From contig NC_037592.1 of assembly GCF_003073045.1 (NCBI RefSeq), positions 10,320,007 to 10,384,006 on the forward strand: 64,000 nt of DNA. The letters are read 5' to 3'. The notes under the pieces are model-generated. The model saw only the letters and a program-made list of their open reading frames with translations, did not search any database and had not been told where the DNA came from. Source of the DNA: Pomacea canaliculata. Taxonomy: Eukaryota; Mollusca; Gastropoda; Architaenioglossa; Ampullariidae. The translations under genes were made by a program, and so were the position numbers. The number at the start of each line of letters is the position of its first letter. The stretch's first letter is position 1. Below, piece by piece: positions 55,833 through 64,000 of the stretch.

Positions 55833-56394
55833 CGGTCACGGGTACTGGCTCCTGGTCCCTAGCGGTGGGAGTAGCGTTGAGGAGCGGGCACAGCCAGTTG
55901 GGGGCGAGTGGACCAGTCAGTCGCACACACCCACAGTCGCTAGTCTCCGGTGAGCCACTCCGTGTCGGCCCCCTGTAGCCTGGGTACTGGCTCTGCCAGG
56001 CGTCTCGCTCCAGTCTGGCACTGCCCCGTAAAAAAAAAAAAAATGGCGAATCTGCCTCCAGCGACAGACGGGCTCGCCGTTGTTCATGCGAGACAGACTA
56101 AAATAAGAGCCTCATTGCAGGCTGCTACTTTTTTCTTGTCTTTTAATCTATATCGCAAGGGACGAGATTAAGATTGAAAGCGGAGGAGGGAAAGGACTGG
56201 GTAGAGACTCTTTTTGTGTGTGTGTGTGTGTGTTGCTATTTTATCCCGATGCTACACTTTTGAAACCTTTGTACACCCCTCTGTGGATGTTTAGGTCACA
56301 CAAGATCAAGATGTGGTAATGTAGTGTACGTACGTGTATATGTAGTATAGCCAGGTATATGTGTAGGTTTCTATCCAGGTATGTGAAGGGGTAG

Positions 56395-56540
56395 CGGATA
56401 GACCAGTGGTTAAAACAAAGCCACCAGACTAGGAGGCACACACACACAAGCGCCTTTACGATACCCGTGTGATGCCTGCCTCCCTCAGCTGTCCCAGCCG
56501 TGGTGTGGGTGCCTGACGAGGGTTTGGGGAGGTAAGGGAG
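56395..56540 (+). repeat. SINE-like element
   Basis: GGATAGACCAGTGGTTAAAA resembles a tRNA box A region. About 120 bp later comes GAGGGTTTGGGGAGGTAAGG (56,518-56,537), a motif also found inverted at 62,862-62,882. A clear box B was not seen. Confidence 0.35.
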
Positions 56541-56999
56541 CGAGAGAGATGGAACTGCCTTTACAGAACCCGGCCCCGAAAAAGTGCGATCTGTAACACC
56601 TCCTCCCTTAACCTCCGAAAGGTTAGGAACCGACCTTTACATACTTCTACCTTTCTATGTGTTGATGTGTGCGTGAATATGTGTGTATGTGCAAGTACAG
56701 CCTGTGTACAAACTGCCATCATCTGTCTGGCCACACCACAGCTGTACACATACATGTCTGGGACGACTTGCCAGACGCCGACCCCACTGTACACCACCAG
56801 GAGCAGGAGAGCAGGTGGGCGTCTATCTGTCCGTGTGTCCATGCGAACCTATCGCTCACCTTCATCTACACTGCAGCTCACCTGCACGTGCATGCACGTT
56901 GATGCATCCTCTACGCTCAGGTGGCGGCGTCTCGCACCTTGCACATCGATGACAGCGGAGATAAGGGTTGAATGGCAACGGGCTCTTAAAATAAGATGG

Positions 57000-59900
57000 C
57001 GAACAAGCGCTGTGTTTATTGCCACGATAAGCCCTCCGCCAGCAAACAAAGGTTCTCTGTGTCAAAGTCAAAGCGTACTTCTGTACATAATTACTACAGT
57101 CAATCACTAAGGTAGGTCCGGGGGATCTACAGGACACCACTTACGGTGGGTGGTTCACCTGTCCCTAAACATTGTTTCTGAAAAGGCGAACGTTTGTATT
57201 TAGTCCAATCTGCGGGATTGTGCGAAACGGATACAACTCTGAATTTTCTTTTATGTCAGCCATGGCTCCAGAAGATGTATCTGACATAGGAGAAGTTAAG
57301 ATTTTTGTCTGGATTCTCCATTTACACACACACGTACACACAAATCTGAAAGTTTCTGCATGTTGGACACATCTCAGCCAAGGGAGGTGAAAAGTTGTGT
57401 ACTCGTGATGGTGGACGTTGTGTTCTCGTGTAAAACGCAATTTTCAACTGTTTTTTTTTAATAAGACAACACAGGGGATTATTTTGTTTATGATTACTGC
57501 GCAGTAGTGTTTCACAAGCATCCTGGGGGTTAGCCGACACAGACGACTAATTCTATAACCGTTCTCCCAACCACGTGGCGTTCTTGGAGCGTTATTATGA
57601 CGTCATTCGATGACCTTTGGCTGATGGCATGAAATGGACCCGAAGAAATGAAAATGTTCATCTTGGCGGTGTGTTTTCCAGATTTCTGCTCCTTTCATTA
57701 AACGAAACCAGAGAGTTGAAAATCTTGTCAAAATCTTTATTTGCGAGCCCCAGTCAAACGGATCTCTCAGCTTTCATTTCAGTTCACCTACACGCTCCCG
57801 CCATCACCAGATGTAAATCCCAGCTAACGGTTCCTGTCTACCTGTTGTCTGGCTGGCGAGGTATGTCTGTCTATTTTATATTTGTGTTCGTTGGCATGTA
57901 TCCGTGTGTCTGCGTATCTGAGCGATTGTGGTTTTGTCTTCTCCTTCTCTCATTCTCAGACTTCTGTGATTAACGACCGACATTTATTCGTTGAATTCTT
58001 CGGAAAGTTGAGTTAAAATTCCGTTAGAGCGTGACGCTGTGATGTTCATAAACATCTATCCAGTAAACCAAATAATAAACCTTATCCAGCGGGGAAGACA
58101 ATAAACCTCTTTCAGGTGATACTAAACAACACTATCCAGTGATGCTAATAAACATACCCGTGTGCCGCGATACCAACACTCGCTACCCTGGGTGGCGTTT
58201 GACTAATATTAAGCAGGAAGGTGGATGCCGGCAAAAAACCAGTGGGAACACACCATTTCTGAACAAAGTCTTGTAACAGCGAAAGTGAATGTGGGACGGT
58301 GTCACAGTCACAGTCCTGGAGGTCCTGCAGAATACATGCCGCCATACAGGTCATGGGGGTCACACCATTATAAGGACCTGTGGGTCTTGTGGACATGGCA
58401 TTGTAATGGAAAGTAATTTCTCCGCCATGTCAGAGGGAAAGACTCTGCAAGTCATCTTTTTCTTTCTCCACACACACACGTTCTTTCTTCCTCTCTCTCA
58501 CATATTCTCTCTTCCTCTCTCACGCACGACTCTTTCACACACCTTCTCTCTCTCCTCCCCATAATTACAGAGAACCTGAACCCTCCGGAGGGTCTCAACC
58601 CTGACAGGACAGACATCATCTCTTTTTAGCACCTGGAGACGTCAGCAGCTGCCCTCCCAGCACGGAGGGCGCCGTCATATCTCAGGTGCGAGCGGACACT
58701 GACGCTAAGGGTGAAAGACGTACTGCTGCGGGGGAAACCTCGCGCTATCACGTGCTATCACGAGAAAACCCGAGAAAGTCAGGCTAGACGTCGGGCGATA
58801 ACTGTGGCTGGCCGAGCTCCCATTATGTCACGTCTGCAGGAATCCTGAACTTGGCCAGTGCAGACAGGTGTGCTCTCCCCCGGGGTCGCGACAATGCAGA
58901 GTGCAAAGCGCATGCGCACACACGTAGTTTCCGCCCGCACGTTGAAAAACGTTTAAAGTTAAAATCAGAACATGCGCCATCAGCAGACAGCACGCGAAGT
59001 GTGTGGATGAAACACTCCAGCCTTTTGTTGTAAACGTAAACACAGAAGATGTTTACCGAGTGTAAGATTTCTGTAAATAAAGCAAAGTGTGTGGTGGAGG
59101 TGGTGCGTTGTGTGTGGTGAGGGAGGGAGGGTTAAAACCATGTGAGTTCTTCACCAGATTTGCTAAGACTTTTCTGGTCAATGTCCATTACTGCTCGGTC
59201 ATTAATTATGTTTGATTTATGTTTGCTTCTAATCACGTTCAGTTTTTGTATTTTTTTTTACGGGTGACTCAAAATTGAAGAACTACTCAGCAGAAATTGC
59301 GATATATCTCTATCACTCAGAATAAATGCGGACAACGGACAACTACTTGCAATGGTGTGTGTATGTAAGTGAGGGAGTGAGTGAGGGAAAGAGAGAATCA
59401 GTATCACATGACCACTTCACTCAACGCGTTGTGTCCCCGTTGCCGAACATGATATGTGAAGTAAGAGATGGTTCACCATTGAAAGCCGGACATGAAAAAG
59501 CTAGACTAGCATGAAGTGAGAGATCGAAACGTTAACAAATCAACTGAAACAGAAAAATGAACAAAAGCTAAGACGGGTACCGGGTACCAGGTTAGTATAC
59601 AACAGCACGCGCCCACAACATGGCGTCAGATGGATCCACCACCCTCTAAGTCCTGGACCAGCAAAAGCCAAAAGGCTAGCAACACTATCGCCTAATATTG
59701 CTGCGATATCTGAGTTATTTATCTAAAGACTTATAGTTGCCGCCGCACGTGTGTTTGTGAAAACCAGGATGAAGGCGAGGAGAGGGAAGCAGAATGCTAA
59801 TACATCGCCGTCCTTGCTGCCGAGTTGTGTACACGAAGGTGAGAGAGGAAAGAACTTAGATTTACAAGATAATGATGGAGGTTAAGAGCTGGGACATGCA

Positions 59901-61820
59901 CACATGGTTCTCACATGGAAACTTTGCACACAAAACCTGCTTACATGCACGTGCCCTCATGCACGCACGCACCCACACTCTCTTACATTATCTGTCTCGC
60001 TCACACAGTCTCTCTCTCTCATACATTCTCTCTCTCCATTTACACAGTTATCATTCATTACTTTATTCAACTCACACTTTCTCCATTTGTCTCCCTGACA
60101 CATACCCTCCATCTCTTCTCTTTTTTTTTCTGCGAGACCTCGAAAGATGATGATGATGATGATGATGATGATGAATTAATGTGTTCTGCTAGCCTATGAT
60201 AAAGAAACCAATGCAGAAGTCTGGAACTTAAATGAGCGATTAACTGGTAGACTGCTAGATTAACAGTCGGACTCCCTGGTAACTACCCCAGGGTGGAGGA
60301 GGTACTAAGAGTGAAGGGGGGCATCGTTGGCACGAGCTTTGCGCGTGGAGGATGCTGATAAAGCCAATCGCCAGGCGCTGACTTACGATGGAGCACGACT
60401 GAGCGAAATACTGAAGGGTAGAGGGCTCGAGGGTGTTATTGGTGGCCGGGTATGATAGACAAGCATCCGGCACAGTTTCTCTCCCTACCTTAAATAAAAA
60501 AGACACTATCTCACAAACATCAGGACTGTAACTTATGTCGACAATTACTCTCACAAAAAAAATTCTGGAAATGGCTGGAATCGTTAATCGTGACAGTCTT
60601 CATGACACCTTTTACATCAATTCACGGAGTTCCTGAAAGGCAATAAACTTTAAGAACTCTGAAGCTGGGAATTTATTGTTTTTTCATTTCCTCCATTTTT
60701 GTGCCAGTAGTCAGTTTGTAATTCGTTTTTTTTTTAACGGTAAGAACCTCATGCTAGCATTCTTTTTCTTTCTATCTCTCACACACATCTCACACCCCAA
60801 CAACATGCACGTACATACAGTTTCGCAAAAAAAGATGCGCACAGTTTTCTGCTCAAAAAATGTAGAAACTGATTTGTAACATTGTGGCACACAAACACGA
60901 ATATGTCAGAAAAGATGAAGTGGGGGAAAAAAGACAAAAGAACACGGCCCTGAACGTTTTTTCTTTTTTACTCGACGCTGCGTGAAGTAAAGGAAACTCA
61001 AAAACAAAACACTAACCCCCGAAGGAGAATTTAAAAAAGAAACAAACGAAAACCCAAGTCAGATGAAAGGTTGGAGCAGCGATCCGAAGTCGACATGAGT
61101 GGAGCTCAGTGTGCAAATGTTTGGTCTAGACCGCCGACGATGGTCCTGGAGAGCATTCTCTCCCAACAGACAAAAAGAATCATGCGAAAAGCAGGCGATG
61201 GTGGCGGGTGGCTGTGCGGGTGGACGGGTGGGGTAGTGAGGAGGGTGGGTCGGTGGGCCAGACAGGGTTAAAGGGGTGGGTGTGCGATGCGAGGGCTACG
61301 ACCAAGCGTCGGCTAGCGGCAGCGATGCTGCGATGTCTGTTGACGAGCGACTCTGGCAGCGAGGGAGAGAGAGACGATCGACTGATAGAGGAGAGGAGAG
61401 GAGAGGAAAGCCAGGCTGGAGACAGGAATCAAGATGGCGGTGCACACAGAAACAGGACGACACACAGAAACTCTTGCGCAACTCTGCAGACGCACACACA
61501 GACGCATATTATATAATATATACACATAAACCATATACATACGAGACAGAGACTGATAAGGAATTGTGGTAAAAGGCGAAGAAAGATGGCATTAGTTTAC
61601 TTACTCGTGAGACTTGGAAAAAGCACTTGGGTAAGTTTCACAAAAATATTCAGGCACACATAGGTATTATATATATGTATGCACATATAGAGGATTATCT
61701 AAACTTTATCGACTGCGATGTGGATACCCGCTGGGGACACATCAAAGAGGTTCTCTGATCTCGTCAGGAATTACGCTCGACGAAGAAATCCTGTAGGGCT
61801 GCCAGACCTTGTTAACAGAA
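57000..61820. other. Non-coding stretch, no gene seen
   Basis: Contains CA/CT tracts (58,470-58,560; 59,960-60,110), a (GAT)n run, an NRF-1-like GCGCATGCGCA at 58,908 and a TGACGTCA at 57,598. Open frames lack recognisable domains and splice context. Confidence 0.5.
60147..60173. repeat. (GAT)n microsatellite
   Basis: Nine perfect GAT units. Confidence 0.96.
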
Positions 61821-61822
61821 CA

Positions 61823-62175
61823 AGAACAAGGACCCAGGCATTCGAGATAAAGTGTTTCAGAAGATTCCTTCAGATCTCCTACAGGGAGCAAAACACTTCG
61901 TCCTCAGCGTAGTCACCTGTCTGAAGGATCCCCAGGAGTCGCTGCTGGCTATCGTCAAGTGACACTGAAATGGTTCGGTCATGTCGCCCCACACGACACC
62001 TCGCCCAAGACGGTCCTCCAAGGTTACGATGAAGGCGGTCGACCCCGTGGTAAGCAGAAGAAAGGCTGGGTGGGTAGAGAGAGGAAGTCAATGACAATGA
62101 CAGTGTGAGTGAGGGAGTGGATGAGCTGAGGACCAACGGGCAGACCCAAGACATCTCGGCTGACGTGGGTTCATG
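61823..62175 (+). mobile_element. Non-LTR retrotransposon, C-terminal remnant of the pol ORF
   Basis: Three frames in order give parts of the tail found after the reverse transcriptase of RTE- or Jockey-like LINEs: TQAFEIKCFRRFLQISYREQ, then DPQESLLAIVK, then LKWFGHVAPHDTSPKTVLQG followed by DEGGRPRGKQKKGW. Frameshifts and stops (for example at about 61,910) break it, and no RT or endonuclease domain lies upstream, so it is a 5'-truncated dead copy. The weakly conserved end 'DELRT' is still visible near 62,120. Confidence 0.85.
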
Positions 62176-62199
62176 AATGCGAGATTTTTCGGTTATGGC

Positions 62200-63780
62200 C
62201 AAACTGAGCAATCGGCGGGCAGCTCTACTCCACTTTTTGGTCTCATGAACCTGGCATTATAGGTAAGACAAGGTAGTAGAAAAGGTAGACTAGGATGAAG
62301 ATTAAAGTTCTGTTTGCTGAAATAAGGGTCCTTCCTCTGGTTCTTTTGTCTCCTGAGGTGAAGGGCTTTCCTCTGATTATCTGGGTGCCACTGACAGGTG
62401 AGAGATAGCGGGTCAGACAAATGATCATCTCATTTCGAGAGAAGCACCTACGGCGGCACCGAGTTTCTGATTTAATGTTTCTCTGTACGAGTGTGTTGTG
62501 GGATTTATCAAGAGACCTGATTTACCGGTCACTGACCACTAGAAAGATCACAGTAATCCGTGAACTCATCCCTCCCCACTTCCTGATGGGAACATGAGCT
62601 TCGATCGCACTCTCCGAGCACTCCCAGTCTCAAGGTCTTGATCAGCACCAGATGTCTGAGTTTTGACTGAAGAAAAACAACATTAATTACAGACAGGTTA
62701 TATTGTGGAGGTCAGGAGCACAGTTTGATGGTAATAACAAAGTACAGGTAGTCCTTTAACCTGACGGTTGTTGGGGAGAGAGGTGTTAAGAGTCATTTCT
62801 TATCTCGAGGCTAGTTTTTGTAAAGGCGGTGCCTATTTTTTTCTCTTCTTCTTTCTATCTGCCTTACCTTCCCCAACCCTCTAAAAAAATGATCCACGCG
62901 CCACAGCTAGGTCAACTGCGTTCACCCCGGGTACAGAACTGGGTAGTAGGCACACAGTGAGGTTGGAAGACCTTTGCTGTACCCGCCAAGTCCTCCGCTT
63001 CCACACTGTATACATTGATTTCATGGAGTGATTATCAGGCTAAAGCCAGAACTGCGTGCAGAATGAGGATGGTGCTGGGTTAGACGGGAGGAACACGGTC
63101 ATCACCCACAATACAAATGTAAAAATAACTCCTCCCGATGTTGTATTACCTTCAAGTTCTGCCATCAGACTGTGGAGGTCTCATGAAGAGCCGGCTCCCA
63201 GTGGGAGAGATTCTTGAATATCCGAGTAACTGTGCTACTAACGAATTTAAGTTTTAGAAATGTCAATCGAAACAGAAAAGTGCTGCTTATTTATCAAATC
63301 TGTTGTGATAGCATACATTCCCGGCATTTGTCTTCATATAAAAGGGAGTAGAAGGTAGAGATAGAAAGACTGATAGAGGAAAACTGTGACAGGAACAGCC
63401 GTAAAGCAGCAACATAAGAAGGCAATCACAACTAATGCCATTCTTCACTGAGCAGGCCAAGATAAAAGAACAAAATGAGGGTTGATAGAAACAGAGACGG
63501 AGACCAAGACTAATAAATGTGAGAAGTGGTGGGTGTGTTTAAGATCTAGAGACAGAGGGGAAAAAAAGGCGACAGAATAAGAGAGACATATAGGAAAAAG
63601 TTAAGAGACAGAAAGAAATAGCGCGAGAGAACGAGAAATGAAAAATGTAAAGAGAAAAAGAGAGAGCCGGGAAGAGAAACAAAAGATATGAGGAAAAACA
63701 GTTTAACAGCATCGCAGACAGCAATAGAAGATGAAACATCGGCTGACGATCACAAGAGGCGCCTTCCCGCCGCGAGTACA
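62200..63780. other. Non-coding stretch, no gene seen
   Basis: Apart from the SINE-like piece near 62.9 kb, only purine-rich sequence (63,540-63,680) was seen; its minus-strand Phe/Leu/Ser frame is an artefact. Confidence 0.5.
62862..63005 (-). repeat. SINE-like element, inverted
   Basis: On the minus strand it ends in AGAGGGTTGGGGAAGGTAAGG (62,862-62,882), nearly identical to the tail motif at 56,518-56,537. The upstream part reads GGGTGAACGCAGTTGACC, which is not clearly tRNA-like. Confidence 0.33.
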
Positions 63781-63783
63781 GTT

Positions 63784-63830
63784 AAGGGGAGGTAACGAGT
63801 TTTTACTACACTTGTCAGTTACGTCCCCTT
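63784..63830. repeat. Short inverted repeat AAGGGGAGGTAAC ... GTTACGTCCCCTT
   Basis: Thirteen-base arms at 63,784-63,796 and 63,818-63,830 pair at 12 of 13 positions around a 21 bp loop. The arm resembles ends of short palindromic elements common in mollusc DNA. No target duplication was seen. Confidence 0.45.
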
Positions 63831-63882
63831 GATCGTTGGGTCGAGCTCGTAAGAACGGCTTCACGTCGAGAGGCTAGAACTA

Positions 63883-63911
63883 CGGCAGGTAACACCGGCA
63901 GGTAACACCGC
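63883..63911. repeat. Direct duplication of GGCAGGTAACACC
   Basis: Two adjacent exact copies of a 13-mer, joined by one or two bases. Confidence 0.85.
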
Positions 63912-64000
63912 CACAGTCGCAGTGCAGCCAGAAATCAAGTCTGACACAAAGAGCAGACCCTCGTCATTACAGTCCTCCTTATCGCTTTTCGTCGCTGAGG

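Noticed and set aside
57165..57300. Minus frame with SGAMADIKENSELYPFRTI looking protein-like
   Set aside because: Not recognised, no splice sites in place, and no second block to support an exon; too short to rest on composition alone.
1..64000. CRISPR array, bacterial operon or phage features
   Set aside because: Spliced animal genes and a eukaryotic tRNA context; tandem arrays here are micro- or minisatellites without unique spacers.

Overview
This is a 64 kb piece of animal nuclear DNA with large GT-AG introns, few exons, many CA, GA and A-rich simple repeats, and scattered transposon remnants. Intron size, the M13 and DRAM family members present, and repeat tails ending in ATT or containing a 'GGGTTTGGGGAGGTAAGG' type motif suggest a mollusc, probably a gastropod. 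The species cannot be fixed from the sequence alone.

Layout. (1) 1-12,162: no convincing coding exon; a candidate tRNA-derived SINE, an old interspersed repeat, and a possible noncoding first exon ending at 11,090. (2) 12,163-26,678, plus strand: a complete 14-exon gene for a type II membrane protein of the M13 (neprilysin / endothelin-converting enzyme) family, about 794 residues. Its active site is lost: HExxH reads RQxxH, the GENxxD segment reads GESSSI, and the late catalytic His position is not His. It therefore looks like a pseudopeptidase. (3) 27,000-37,000: intergenic, with a 177 bp hAT-type MITE bounded by a perfect 8 bp target duplication, a canonical tRNA-Phe(GAA) gene on the minus strand, and one ambiguous candidate terminal exon. 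(4) 37,024-45,774, minus strand: a six-exon DRAM-family gene (lysosomal six-TM protein), convergent with the M13 gene, with a palindromic NRF-1-like site about 210 bp upstream of its ATG. (5) 46,000-64,000: mostly non-coding, with microsatellites, a non-LTR retrotransposon C-terminal remnant, SINE-like pieces and a possible minus-strand first exon near 55.6-55.8 kb.

Both protein genes carry single-base frame breaks inside otherwise well conserved sequence (two in the M13 gene, one at a DRAM exon junction). Splice sites and flanking codons are intact, so uncorrected assembly indels are the simplest explanation; real gene decay is the alternative. The two genes have no evident functional link. 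The most interesting biology is the catalytically dead M13 ectoprotein.
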